From an uncultured Lachnospiraceae bacterium (GTDB lineage Bacteria; Bacillota; Clostridia; Lachnospirales; Lachnospiraceae), in contig CAJUFU010000014.1 of NCBI GenBank assembly GCA_910585555.1, positions 35,806-59,134 of the forward strand: a stretch of 23,329 bases of DNA. The letters are read 5' to 3'. A program made the position numbers and the translations under genes. Positions 6,937 through 14,147 of the stretch are shown here, in pieces (position 1 is the first letter of the stretch; each line of letters begins with the position of its first letter). The notes beneath the pieces were generated by a model. It was not told the DNA's origin, did no database searches, and was given only the letters and a program-made list of their open reading frames with translations.

Positions 6937-8263
6937 CTTCTATCTCTCCAATCAGATCATATTCATGAGAACCTGTAATCCTGACACGCACAAAATCGCC
7001 GGTCATCAATTCCCTGTCTGTATTGACAAATAAAAAACCGTCCACGTTCGGCGCATCCTTGTAAGTCCTGGCCACGTAGGCGTCCTCGTCGGCAATCCTG
7101 CCCTCAATCATGGCCGTAACAACCCGGCCGTTCATCTGCATCGCTGCCTCAAAAGCAATTTCCTGCTGCAGGGCCATCAGTTCTCCATATCTTTTCTCTT
7201 TCACTTCTTCCGAAATCTGGCCGTCCATAGCCGCCGCCGGTGTGTCTTCCTCCTGCGAATAGGGAAATACGCCCAGCCTGTCAAAAGCGGTCTCCTCCAC
7301 AAAATCTAACAGCGTCTCATGGTCCATGTCAGTCTCCCCCGGAAACCCTGTGATCAATGTGGTGCGCAGACAGATATCCGGTATCTCTTCCCGCAAATAA
7401 TTGACTATATTAGTCAATTTCTCTCTGTCAACCCTGCGGCCCATCCGCTTTAAAATCTCATCGCTTGCATGTTGAATCGGCAAATCCAGATAGTGACAGA
7501 TTTTCTCCTCTGTTTTCATAGTCTGTATCAGTTCCTCATCAATTTCCTCCGGATAACAGTACAAAATCCGAATCCAATACAGACCTTCTATCTCACATAA
7601 TTTGTGCAGCAGCTCGGGCAGCGCCTTATGTCCATAAAGGTCCGTCCCGTACAGGGTCGTTTCCTGGGCTACCAAAATCAGCTCCTTCACGCCTTCCCCC
7701 GCCAATGCCTCTGCCTCTTTCAAAAGACTCTCCATGGGTACACTCCTGTATCTGCCCCGCACCTTGGGAATGATACAATAAGTGCAATGTTTGTCACAGC
7801 CCTCTGCGATCTTCAAGTAGGCATAATGCCCTCCGGTGGTCATCACACGGCGCATACCCGTAAACGGTTTTCTGTCAAGGCTCTGATAATGATTTCTTTT
7901 CGTCCCCGCAAAGACATCATCCAGCGTTCTTACCACTTCGTCAATGGCCGTGGTGCCGATGATGGCATCCACTTCCTGGATTTCCTCCTGAATTTCCTCC
8001 CGGTAACGCTGTGCCAGGCATCCTGCCACAACCAGGGCCTCCAGCCTGCCTGTCTTCCTAAGTTCAGCCATCTCCAGGATGGTGTCGATGCTCTCCTGCT
8101 TGGCGTCGTTGATAAAACAGCAGGTATTGATCACTACCGCCTGGGCTTCCCGCTCGTCGTCGGTGAAGGTATAACCGCCCTCCCCCAGCAGACCTAACAT
8201 CTGTTCGGAATCCACCAGATTCTTATCACATCCCAGAGAGATAAACATGACTTTCTTTTTCAT
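6920..8263 (-). CDS. rimO: Ribosomal protein S12 methylthiotransferase RimO
   Basis: Radical SAM enzyme that methylthiolates an aspartate of ribosomal protein S12. It has 447 residues. The N-terminal UPF0004 domain carries the auxiliary cluster cysteines C12 (SLGCDKN), C48 (NTCC) and C82 (GCLAQRY). The radical SAM motif is C156-x3-C160-x2-C163 (CDKHCTYC), and a TRAM domain occupies roughly the last 65 residues. The frame stays open upstream to 8371, but that part is an Arg-rich shadow of rpoZ. The ATG at 8263 (MKKKVMFISLGCDKN) fits the family start. It begins 4 bp after the rpoZ stop with only a weak AGCAGG site, so coupling is likely. MiaB-type tRNA enzymes are similar, but the SLGCDKN start and the length favour RimO. 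Confidence 0.95.
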   Translation of the reverse strand: MKKKVMFISLGCDKNLVDSEQMLGLLGEGGYTFTDDEREAQAVVINTCCFINDAKQESIDTILEMAELRKTGRLEALVVAGCLAQRYREEIQEEIQEVDAIIGTTAIDEVVRTLDDVFAGTKRNHYQSLDRKPFTGMRRVMTTGGHYAYLKIAEGCDKHCTYCIIPKVRGRYRSVPMESLLKEAEALAGEGVKELILVAQETTLYGTDLYGHKALPELLHKLCEIEGLYWIRILYCYPEEIDEELIQTMKTEEKICHYLDLPIQHASDEILKRMGRRVDREKLTNIVNYLREEIPDICLRTTLITGFPGETDMDHETLLDFVEETAFDRLGVFPYSQEEDTPAAAMDGQISEEVKEKRYGELMALQQEIAFEAAMQMNGRVVTAMIEGRIADEDAYVARTYKDAPNVDGFLFVNTDRELMTGDFVRVRITGSHEYDLIGEIEDEFTE

Positions 8264-8267
8264 ACAT

Positions 8268-8591
8268 TTAAACCTGCTGTTCTGCTGCCGAAGCCGCATC
8301 CTCCGCATCCAAAGCTTCCTGAGACGCCTCCTGCGCCTGCAGCGTCTCCTCTTCCTGCAAAGCCTCATCATTTAATATCTTGATCTTACCCTGGTTCAAT
8401 TCTTCCACAGCCACGGAAAGAGGCTTTTTCCCTCTGCCGTCCACCAGCTCATCGTCACCGGCTATGATCTGTCTCGCCCGCTTGGAAGTCGCCATCACGA
8501 TGGAATACCTGCTGCTTACCACAGGGTCTTCCCCTTCCTCCACTTCACTGTTTACTACCTTGATCAAATCTGCATAAGATGGATGTAACAT
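8268..8591 (-). CDS. rpoZ: RNA polymerase omega subunit
   Basis: Small subunit that helps assemble and stabilise RNA polymerase. It has 107 residues. The conserved omega core is in residues 1-75: MLHPSYADLI, then SSRYSIVMATSKRARQIIAG at 26-45 and KKPLSVAVEELNQGKIKI at 55-72. The tail from about 76 is Glu/Ala/Gln-rich and probably disordered, longer than in many omegas. The start overlaps the gmk stop by one base (TAATG), and the position gmk-rpoZ is the standard one. Confidence is high from both sequence and context. Confidence 0.95.
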   Translation of the reverse strand: MLHPSYADLIKVVNSEVEEGEDPVVSSRYSIVMATSKRARQIIAGDDELVDGRGKKPLSVAVEELNQGKIKILNDEALQEEETLQAQEASQEALDAEDAASAAEQQV

Positions 8592-9214
8592 TATTCTCCT
8601 CCTTCTAATTCCAATCTCATTTTTTCTATAAACTCCTCATTTCTCACCGGCTTATTATGGGCCGCGATAATGATTGCATGAAGCTCCTCTACGCAGGTAT
8701 CCAAATCGTCATTGATTACAATGTAATCATAGGCCTCGATTCCCTGCGCCTCCTTGGCCGCACGGCGAAGCCTCTTGTCTATCACTTCCTGCGTCTCCGT
8801 ACCTCTGCCGGAAAGCCTGCGGCGCAGTTCCGCCGCGCTGGGAGGCATCACGAACAATAACAATGCATCCGGATATTTGTTCTTAATCTTAAGGGCTCCC
8901 TGTATCTCAATCTCCAAGATCACATCCCGCCCTTCTTCCAGATGCCTTTCTGCATACTCTCTGGGTGTGCCGTAGTAATTATCACAATAGCAGGCATATT
9001 CAATCAGCGCATCCTCCTCAATCCGTTTCATGAATTCCTCTCTTGTGACAAAGAAATACTCCCGGCCATCCTCTTCTCCCGGCCTGGGGTCCCTGGTGGT
9101 GGCTGAAATAGACAATGCATAGTTATCATACTTCTGCACCAGCTTCTTCATTAAGGTTCCCTTACCGGCTCCCGAAAATCCGGAAACAACAACCAAAATA
9201 CCCTTACGCTTCAT
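8591..9214 (-). CDS. gmk: Guanylate kinase
   Basis: Phosphorylates GMP to GDP with ATP, a step in GTP supply. It has 207 residues. The P-loop is GFSGAGKGT at 12-20, and the GMP-binding region has SATTRDPRPGEEDGREYFFV near 38-57. The closing region has RLRRAAKEAQGIEAYDYIVINDDLD. The frame extends upstream to 9280, but the MKRKGILVVVSGFSGAGKG start at 9214 matches the family and has a GAGG site upstream. The start lies inside the last codons of remA (11-bp overlap). Confidence 0.97.
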   Translation of the reverse strand: MKRKGILVVVSGFSGAGKGTLMKKLVQKYDNYALSISATTRDPRPGEEDGREYFFVTREEFMKRIEEDALIEYACYCDNYYGTPREYAERHLEEGRDVILEIEIQGALKIKNKYPDALLLFVMPPSAAELRRRLSGRGTETQEVIDKRLRRAAKEAQGIEAYDYIVINDDLDTCVEELHAIIIAAHNKPVRNEEFIEKMRLELEGGE

Positions 9215-9464
9215 CTGTCTGCCCGCCCTCTGTCTGTGCTCTGCCTGATATGGTCTCCGGGAGCAGCGCTGACAAAACAATCTGGCTGTTCTCCATCACC
9301 AATACCGCTTTTGTCTTGCGCCCCTGTGTGGCATCAATCGCCATCCCTGTTTCCTTTGCCTTCTGCACCATCCGCTTGACCGGCGCGGAATCGGGACTTA
9401 CAATGGCAATGATCTTCCCCGTGTTCACTACATTACCGAATCCTATATGAATCAGTCTGCCCAT
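9204..9464 (-). CDS. remA: RemA-like DNA-binding regulator (DUF370)
   Basis: Small protein of 86 residues. In Bacillus subtilis RemA is a DNA-binding activator of extracellular matrix and osmoprotection genes. The family core is clear: MGRLIHIGFGNVVNTGKIIAIVSPDSAPVKRMVQKAK, then GRKTKAVLVMENSQIVLSAL. The last 15 residues are polar and variable. It starts 9 bp after yicC with a GAGG site and overlaps gmk, the conserved yicC-remA-gmk arrangement. Whether it controls the envelope operon farther along the window is an attractive but untested idea. Confidence 0.93.
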   Translation of the reverse strand: MGRLIHIGFGNVVNTGKIIAIVSPDSAPVKRMVQKAKETGMAIDATQGRKTKAVLVMENSQIVLSALLPETISGRAQTEGGQTDEA

Positions 9465-9473
9465 CTGTAACCT

Positions 9474-10352
9474 CTATTCAATATTCTGAATCTGCTCCCT
9501 GACCTTCTCAATCTGCGTCTTAAGTTCTATGGCACGGTTAGAAATCTCCAAATCATTGGCTTTCGAAAGTATGGTGTTGGCCTCGCGGTTCATCTCCTGG
9601 GCCAGGAAATCCAATTTGCGCCCCACACTGCCGCCCTCAATCAAATTTTCTCTTGTGGTGGCGATATGACTGCGCAGACGCACCAGCTCTTCATCCACAC
9701 ATACCTTGTCGGCAAAGAGCGTCACTTCCGTCAGGAGTCTGCCCTCCTCTATCTGAGAGTCCTCCAAAAGCTCCCGTACCTTATCTCTCAGTTTCTGCTT
9801 ATACTCTGCGATGATCTGGGGGGAACGGGCCTCAATAAAATCCACATGGGTCATCATGTCGTCCAGTTTCGCCACCAAGTCCTCCCTGATGTTTTCGCCT
9901 TCCTTAATCCTGGTCTTTACAAAAGCCTCCGCGGCACCCTTGACTGCCTTATCCAAAAACAGCCAAAGTTCCTCCTCATCCACAGTCTGCTCCTCCATGG
10001 TCAGTACTTCCGGATACCGGGAAAGCGTGGACACACGGATATCATTATCCATGGAAAAATCCTCCGCCATCTGCGTAAGATATTTCACATACTCCGCCGC
10101 CAAATCCTTATTGTACTTTACGCACACGTTGGACTCCGAAAGATCTTCATAGCTGATAAAGATGTCTACCTTACCCCTCTGGATAAAATTCTTTAACTCA
10201 CTGCGGATTGCCGCTTCAAAAAAATTGAGTTTCTTGGGCATCTTGATATTGACGTCCAAGTATCTGTGATTGACGGACTTCATCTCCACCGTAATTTTCC
10301 GCTCACCCTCCGCCACTTCACATCTTCCGAAACCGGTCATGCTCTTGATCAT
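9474..10352 (-). CDS. yicC: YicC/YloC family endoribonuclease
   Basis: Protein of 292 residues from the YicC family, members of which act as endoribonucleases. The N-terminal domain begins MIKSMTGFGRCEVAEGERKI and continues with SVNHRYLDVNIKMPKKL. The C-terminal DUF1732 domain has VGRKLDFLAQEMNREANTI followed by SKANDLEISNRAIELKTQIEKVREQIQNIE, the most conserved part of the family. It is the first gene of the operon, with a strong SigA promoter 64 bp upstream and an AGGAAG ribosome site. Full length for the family. Confidence 0.95.
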   Translation of the reverse strand: MIKSMTGFGRCEVAEGERKITVEMKSVNHRYLDVNIKMPKKLNFFEAAIRSELKNFIQRGKVDIFISYEDLSESNVCVKYNKDLAAEYVKYLTQMAEDFSMDNDIRVSTLSRYPEVLTMEEQTVDEEELWLFLDKAVKGAAEAFVKTRIKEGENIREDLVAKLDDMMTHVDFIEARSPQIIAEYKQKLRDKVRELLEDSQIEEGRLLTEVTLFADKVCVDEELVRLRSHIATTRENLIEGGSVGRKLDFLAQEMNREANTILSKANDLEISNRAIELKTQIEKVREQIQNIE

Positions 10353-10415
10353 CGTTGTTTTCTTCCTTTTTCTATTGTAGGCACACGCATAGATAGACCC
10401 ACGTGTACATCGTCT

Positions 10416-10444
10416 ATTATAGTGTAATCCTAAAGTGTAGTCAA
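10416..10444 (-). promoter_or_regulatory. SigA promoter of the yicC operon
   Basis: Minus-strand -35 TTGACT (10439-10444) and -10 TATAAT (10416-10421), spacer 17 bp. Five of six and six of six matches to consensus, so expression should be strong and housekeeping. Confidence 0.9.
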
Positions 10445-10454
10445 GAAAATGCTG

Positions 10455-10523
10455 TCTTGTATCAACAATCGTGGAATCGTCATGCCAGGCCGCAAATTAT
10501 TTCATGACAAAACTGATACAAGA
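10455..10523. repeat. Nested inverted repeats between divergent promoters
   Basis: TCTTGTATCA (10455-10464) and TGATACAAGA (10514-10523) are perfect 10-bp inverted copies. Inside them GTCATG (10479-10484) and CATGAC (10503-10508) pair as well. The outer arms lie 10 bp from the yicC -35 and directly against the rqcH -35. This looks like a pair of operator sites shared by the two promoters. Confidence 0.65.
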
Positions 10524-10552
10524 TTGAAAATAAGAACCGCTTATTGTACAAT
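10524..10552 (+). promoter_or_regulatory. SigA promoter of rqcH
   Basis: -35 TTGAAA (10524-10529) and -10 TACAAT (10547-10552), spacer 17 bp. It points away from the yicC promoter; the two -35 elements are 79 bp apart. Confidence 0.8.
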
Positions 10553-10572
10553 ACTTCCTGTATCTTATTGTA
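10542..10572. repeat. TATTGTA half-sites over the rqcH -10
   Basis: A 12-bp palindrome TATTGTACAATA (10542-10553) covers the -10, and another TATTGTA copy lies at 10566-10572. TACAATA (10547-10553) and this copy also form an inverted pair. It may be an operator or a 5' UTR hairpin. Confidence 0.5.
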
Positions 10573-10601
10573 TAGAAAAATGACAGAAGGATGGATTGAT
10601 C

Positions 10602-12389
10602 ATGGCTTTTGACGGTATTACCATTGCAAACATTACAAGCGAATTAAAGCAGGCACTCACGGGCGGACGCATCTACAAGATCGCACAGCCGGAAAATGAT
10701 GAACTTCTTTTGACAATCAAAAATAACGGCACCCAATACAGGCTCTTCTTATCTGCAGACGCCTCTCTGCCTCTGGTTTATCTGACAAGCACCAATAAAC
10801 AGAGCCCCATGACTGCGCCCGGGTTTTGTATGCTGCTTCGCAAACATCTGCAAAACGCGAAGATCATAAGCATCTCACAGCCCGGTTTAGAGCGTATCAT
10901 CCATCTGGAACTGGAGCATCTAAACGAGCTGGGGGATGTCTGCCGCAAAAAGCTGATCATTGAAATCATGGGCAAACACAGCAACATCATTTTCTGTGAC
11001 ATGGACCACAAGATCATTGACAGCATCAAACATATCTCCGGCATGATCAGCTCCGTGCGCGAAGTCCTGCCGGGGAGAACCTATTTCATTCCAAAGACCC
11101 AGGATAAAGAAGACCCCCTGGATGAGGGTCTACTTTCCTACGAAACTTTTCGGGCCAAGATGCAGACAAAGCCCATGCCTTTGTATAAAGCGCTGTATAC
11201 ATCTTACACCGGCCTCTCTCCCATCATCGCCCAGGAAATCTGTTACCGGGCCGGCGTGGACGCCGATCTGCCTGCCAATGTGCTGGCCGCAGAAGACAGC
11301 CTGGAGAAGGTGCCCGGTCCCCTTACGAAAGACCCTGCCCTGCCCGCTGTCCATACTGCCTTTTGTCATATGATGGGGGACATCAAAGCCCGGCACTTTG
11401 CCCCAGTGATTGTCTACGAAGGGCCCAAACCCATAGAGTTTGCGTCCCTTCCCCTGACACTTTATGCCGATAAACAGACACAGGACTTCGATTCCATCAG
11501 CGCCTTGTTAGAGCACTATTATGCCCAGCGCAATATCATAACCCGTATCCGGCAAAAATCCGCGGACCTGCGCAAGATTGTGCAGACTGCCTTGGAGCGC
11601 AATGTAAAGAAATATGACCTGCAGATGAGACAGATGCAGGACACGGAAAAGAAAGACAAATACAAAGTCTACGGGGAACTGCTAAACACTTACGGCTATA
11701 ACGTGGAACCGGGTGCCAAATCCTTAGAAGCGCTCAACTACTACACCAATGAAATGATTGACATTCCCCTGGATACCACCCTTTCTCCCCAGGAAAATGC
11801 CAAAGTATATTTTGATAAATATGGAAAACTCAAACGGACCTATGAGGCGCTGTCTGAATTGACCCTTCAAGTCAAACAAGAAATCGAACACCTGGAATCC
11901 ATTCTGGCGGCCCTGGATATTGCCCTGCAGGAAGATGACTTGGTGCAGATCAAAGAGGAACTGATTGAGAGCGGCTATATCCGCCGCAAAGGCGGTACGA
12001 AACGAGTGAAAATCACCAGCAAGCCTTTCCACTACTTAAGCAGTGACGGTTTTCATCTCTATGTAGGCAAGAACAATTATCAGAATGACGACCTGACTTT
12101 CAAATTTGCTTCCGGCGGCGACTGGTGGTTCCATGCCAAACAGATGCCCGGCTCCCACGTCATCCTAAAGACAGAGGGAAAGGAAGTCCCCGACCGGGCT
12201 TTCGAGGAAGCCGCAAGACTGGCCGCCTATTACTCCAAAGGCCGCGGGCAGGACAAGGTAGAAATCGACTATATCCAGAAAAAGCATGTGAAAAAACCGG
12301 CCGGGGCCAAACCCGGATTCGTGGTCTACTACACCAACTATTCCATGGTGATTGACACCGATATCTCCTCACTCAAGGAACTTACTTGA
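10602..12389 (+). CDS. rqcH: RqcH / Rqc2 homologue (NFACT protein), ribosome quality control
   Basis: Binds stalled 50S-peptidyl-tRNA complexes and recruits tRNA-Ala to add C-terminal alanine tails that mark nascent chains for degradation. Older annotations call it fibronectin-binding protein. It has 595 residues. The NFACT-N domain starts MAFDGITIANITSELKQAL, a helix-hairpin-helix region lies around 200-240, a coiled coil spans about 300-450, and the NFACT-R domain carries FASGGDWWFHAKQMPGSHVI near 505-525. The position matching the Asp-Arg pair of Bacillus RqcH (97-98) reads Glu97-Arg98 here (GLERI). The frame also allows TTG at 10596, but the ATG at 10602 with GAAGGATG upstream is preferred. 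It is the only + strand gene and has its own promoter and terminator. Confidence 0.95.
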   Translation: MAFDGITIANITSELKQALTGGRIYKIAQPENDELLLTIKNNGTQYRLFLSADASLPLVYLTSTNKQSPMTAPGFCMLLRKHLQNAKIISISQPGLERIIHLELEHLNELGDVCRKKLIIEIMGKHSNIIFCDMDHKIIDSIKHISGMISSVREVLPGRTYFIPKTQDKEDPLDEGLLSYETFRAKMQTKPMPLYKALYTSYTGLSPIIAQEICYRAGVDADLPANVLAAEDSLEKVPGPLTKDPALPAVHTAFCHMMGDIKARHFAPVIVYEGPKPIEFASLPLTLYADKQTQDFDSISALLEHYYAQRNIITRIRQKSADLRKIVQTALERNVKKYDLQMRQMQDTEKKDKYKVYGELLNTYGYNVEPGAKSLEALNYYTNEMIDIPLDTTLSPQENAKVYFDKYGKLKRTYEALSELTLQVKQEIEHLESILAALDIALQEDDLVQIKEELIESGYIRRKGGTKRVKITSKPFHYLSSDGFHLYVGKNNYQNDDLTFKFASGGDWWFHAKQMPGSHVILKTEGKEVPDRAFEEAARLAAYYSKGRGQDKVEIDYIQKKHVKKPAGAKPGFVVYYTNYSMVIDTDISSLKELT

Positions 12390-12407
12390 CCGGCAGGCCA
12401 GCGCAGC

Positions 12408-12458
12408 CCCTCAAGTGCACGGCGCCTTTTCACCTCACCATACTACTTGAGGGATTTT
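12408..12458 (+). terminator. Terminator of rqcH
   Basis: CCCTCAAGT (12408-12416) pairs perfectly with ACTTGAGGG (12445-12453), followed by ATTTT. The loop is 28 bases and contains GGCGCC. It starts 18 bp after the rqcH stop and also lies beyond the stop of the convergent gene at 12472, for which it lacks a U-tract. Confidence 0.65.
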
Positions 12459-12471
12459 GCCTCACGAACCT

Positions 12472-13359
12472 TTATTGCAGCAAAGTCACGGTACTGCCGT
12501 CTGACAGCACCGTGATGTTTCCTGCATCCGTATAAAACACCCCACAGCCGGACTGTTCTAAAAGTTCTATGGTCTTTTCTTCCACTCGCTGCCGTGCTTC
12601 GTCCGCCGTCAGGACCACATAATCCGGTCTGGCAATAGCAAACAGTTCCGCAAGTTTCTTGTTATAATCCCCGTGATGAGGCATTTTGATCAGATCATAG
12701 CGCTCCTGTCCGGCGTCGGAATCCATAAATTCTCCCGTCCGCTTCTTCATCGCATCCCCCATCAAAAGAAACCGCGTGTCTTTATAGGTTACTGTGGTAA
12801 TCAGGGAATAATTATTATCATTCTCATAGGCATCTTCCTCGGGCGCATTCACATAAAACGCTGCATCCTCCAAGGTAAAGCTGTAATCCTCCAAAAGACG
12901 CCTTTCCTCCGTGCCGGTCCTTTCAAGAGCCTGCAGCAGCATAAGATACGCTTCCGAATCCTCCTCGTAATCCGGCATCAGCACACAATCCACTTCAAAT
13001 TCTGACAGGAGCACTGCCGCACTGCCGATATGATCTTTGTCAAAATGGCTCAAGATCAGATACGTAATCCGCTCCACCTGCCGTTCTTCCAAGTAAGCGC
13101 AGATTGCCGCCCCATCATCGGCATCCGCCGTATCATTGACCACCACATAATCTCCTATCTCCATAACGATGCAGTCAGACTTCCCCGTATCTAAGAAAGT
13201 CATCCTAAAAGGCCCCTCCTGCATGGCAGATTCCGCCGCTGTCTGCGTCAAAAGTGCGTCTTCTCCCTCTTTCGACTGTGAAACCACATCCTTGCCGCAC
13301 CCGGAAAAGGTGAGCAATATTCCTATCATAAGCATCCAAAACTGTCCCAGCCTTTTCAT
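12472..13359 (-). CDS. ComEC-like metallo-beta-lactamase fold lipoprotein
   Basis: Predicted lipoprotein of 295 residues on the outer face of the membrane. The signal peptide is residues 1-20, with lipobox FSGC and lipidated C21. The metallo-beta-lactamase fold starts near 51 (FRMTFLDTGKSDCIVMEIGD). It carries the metal motif H105-x-D107-x-D109-H110 (HFDKDH), FLLMGDA and MPHHGDYN, the pattern of the hydrolase domain of ComEC/Rec2 without its channel. Substrate unknown; DNA or a phosphodiester is possible. The frame continues upstream to a TTG at 13419 with AGGAG before it. The ATG at 13359 with GGAGG five bases upstream gives a normal lipoprotein signal and is chosen. It is a single-gene unit with its own likely promoter, between a coat unit and rqcH. 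Confidence 0.88.
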   Translation of the reverse strand: MKRLGQFWMLMIGILLTFSGCGKDVVSQSKEGEDALLTQTAAESAMQEGPFRMTFLDTGKSDCIVMEIGDYVVVNDTADADDGAAICAYLEERQVERITYLILSHFDKDHIGSAAVLLSEFEVDCVLMPDYEEDSEAYLMLLQALERTGTEERRLLEDYSFTLEDAAFYVNAPEEDAYENDNNYSLITTVTYKDTRFLLMGDAMKKRTGEFMDSDAGQERYDLIKMPHHGDYNKKLAELFAIARPDYVVLTADEARQRVEEKTIELLEQSGCGVFYTDAGNITVLSDGSTVTLLQ

Positions 13360-13436
13360 ACAGACCTCCATCCTCCCTGCAGATATCTTTTGACCACACG
13401 ATCGCCTTATGAGCCTCAAAAGCTTCTCCTTTTACT

Positions 13437-13465
13437 ATCCTAATATAAAATCCGTCAGGATTCAA
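13437..13465 (-). promoter_or_regulatory. Likely promoter of the MBL lipoprotein gene
   Basis: Minus-strand -35 TTGAAT (13460-13465) and -10 TAGGAT (13437-13442), spacer 17 bp. Both elements match at four of six. It lies just past the terminator of the upstream unit, where a promoter is expected. Confidence 0.55.
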
Positions 13466-13470
13466 ACCCC

Positions 13471-13500
13471 AAAAAAGACAGACCCCTTCCGAGGCCTGTC
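13471..13500 (-). terminator. Terminator of the coat-like gene pair
   Basis: On the minus strand GACAGGCC (13493-13500) pairs with GGTCTGTC (13477-13484), including one G-T pair, with an 8-base loop, then six T. A classic intrinsic terminator about 75 bp after the coat gene stop. Confidence 0.9.
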
Positions 13501-13526
13501 CGTCTGTTTCTTCTTGTAATCCCATC

Positions 13527-13546
13527 TGCGCACATGTTTTTGCGCA
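13527..13546. repeat. Small inverted repeat TGCGCA
   Basis: Two TGCGCA copies (13527-13532, 13541-13546) around an 8-base spacer form a stem loop in the trailer between the coat gene and its terminator. No U-tract follows. It might stabilise the mRNA end or bind a protein. Confidence 0.45.
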
Positions 13547-13576
13547 TAATACTTTTGTGTCTGTACACGTTCTGCC

Positions 13577-13837
13577 TTACAAAGTCTTAGATGAGAAAAG
13601 GTCTTTCACATGGTCGATTTCCGCCTGGGTGGCCTTTGCCGCCGGCACATAATAGGATTTCTCCCTTGCGATCTGATACAGTTCCTCCTGGGACTGCTCA
13701 CAGGCATTCCGAAACTGCTTTAATGTCTGTTTGAGCTCCTTGTTCTCTGTCTGTGCGATCATCTCTCCAAACCGCACCAGTTCTCCATTGATACCTGTCA
13801 AGGTATCCGCTACCATCGTCTTTTCATTTAACTCCAT
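13577..13837 (-). CDS. Spore coat protein, CotF-like
   Basis: Protein of 86 residues. The pattern MVADTLTGINGELVRFGEMIAQTENKELKQTLKQFRNACEQ (from residue 8), then SYYVPAAKATQAEIDHVKDLF, matches the CotF-like spore coat family (COG5577) common in Clostridia. This is from memory of the family. It is helical and charged with no signal peptide, as expected for a ferritin-like helical bundle half. AAAGGAG lies six bases before the ATG. It follows the 61-residue gene by 35 bp with no terminator between, so the two form one unit, closed by a strong terminator at 13471-13500. Expression in the mother cell during sporulation is expected but not shown. Confidence 0.85.
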   Translation of the reverse strand: MELNEKTMVADTLTGINGELVRFGEMIAQTENKELKQTLKQFRNACEQSQEELYQIAREKSYYVPAAKATQAEIDHVKDLFSSKTL

Positions 13838-13872
13838 GATAGGCTCCTTTCATTATCATCCTCATTACCCGT

Positions 13873-14058
13873 TTACTGTAAAAACTCCATCAACTGCTGT
13901 TTGTTCTGCATTGCCGACTGTGCGCCTTTCTCAAAGAACTGCTTCACTTTCGTATCGGATGCACACTCAGCATATTCTTTCATCTTACAGTGTGTCACAT
14001 CATAGCCGCCCATAAGATGACGAAGGTTCTGTAAATCCAACTCTGATAAGTTTGCCAT
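13873..14058 (-). CDS. Small CotF/ferritin-like coat-associated protein
   Basis: Protein of 61 residues beginning MANLSELDLQNLRHLMGGYDV and continuing with THCKMKEYAECASDTKVKQFFEKGAQSA. It is helical, with His and Tyr/Cys positions reminiscent of half a ferritin-like bundle. Short proteins of this kind are often paired with CotF-like coat proteins in Clostridia. The frame is open up to 14118, but that upstream part lies within a hairpin. The ATG at 14058 has AGGAGGGAAG upstream and is clearly the start. The ribosome site directly follows the U-tract of the terminator-like hairpin at 14072-14123, so transcription must start inside that hairpin or read through it. The precise function is not known. 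Confidence 0.85.
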   Translation of the reverse strand: MANLSELDLQNLRHLMGGYDVTHCKMKEYAECASDTKVKQFFEKGAQSAMQNKQQLMEFLQ

Positions 14059-14071
14059 AATCTTCCCTCCT

Positions 14072-14123
14072 AAAAAATAAATGATTGTCCTTAACAGTAT
14101 GCGCCTTCGGACAATCATTTATT
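14072..14123 (-). terminator. Perfect 15-bp hairpin with U-tract, abutting a ribosome binding site
   Basis: On the minus strand AATAAATGATTGTCC (14109-14123) pairs without mismatch with GGACAATCATTTATT (14076-14090), loop 18 bases, followed by a T-run that merges into TTAGGAGG of the next gene. It lies 24 bp after the flippase stop, so it can end the envelope operon, or act as an attenuator for the coat pair. Confidence 0.85.
14094..14101 (-). promoter_or_regulatory. Possible SigE/SigK-type -10 inside the hairpin loop
   Basis: Minus-strand CATACTGT resembles the sporulation sigma -10 (SigE CATACA-N-T, SigK CATA-N3-TA) with one mismatch to each. The -35 is not convincing. A start about 8 bases downstream would give an mRNA lacking the left arm of the hairpin. 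Speculative. Confidence 0.3.
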
Positions 14124-14147
14124 CTTGCTTTTAGATTTCTTTTTATC

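Noticed and set aside
8264..8371. N-terminal extension of rimO rich in Arg
   Set aside because: It is the rpoZ tail read in another frame; the family start at 8263 is clear.
13205..13525. 106-codon minus-strand frame overlapping the MBL lipoprotein start
   Set aside because: It spans the intrinsic terminator at 13471-13500 and the promoter, and overlaps the better supported lipoprotein gene.
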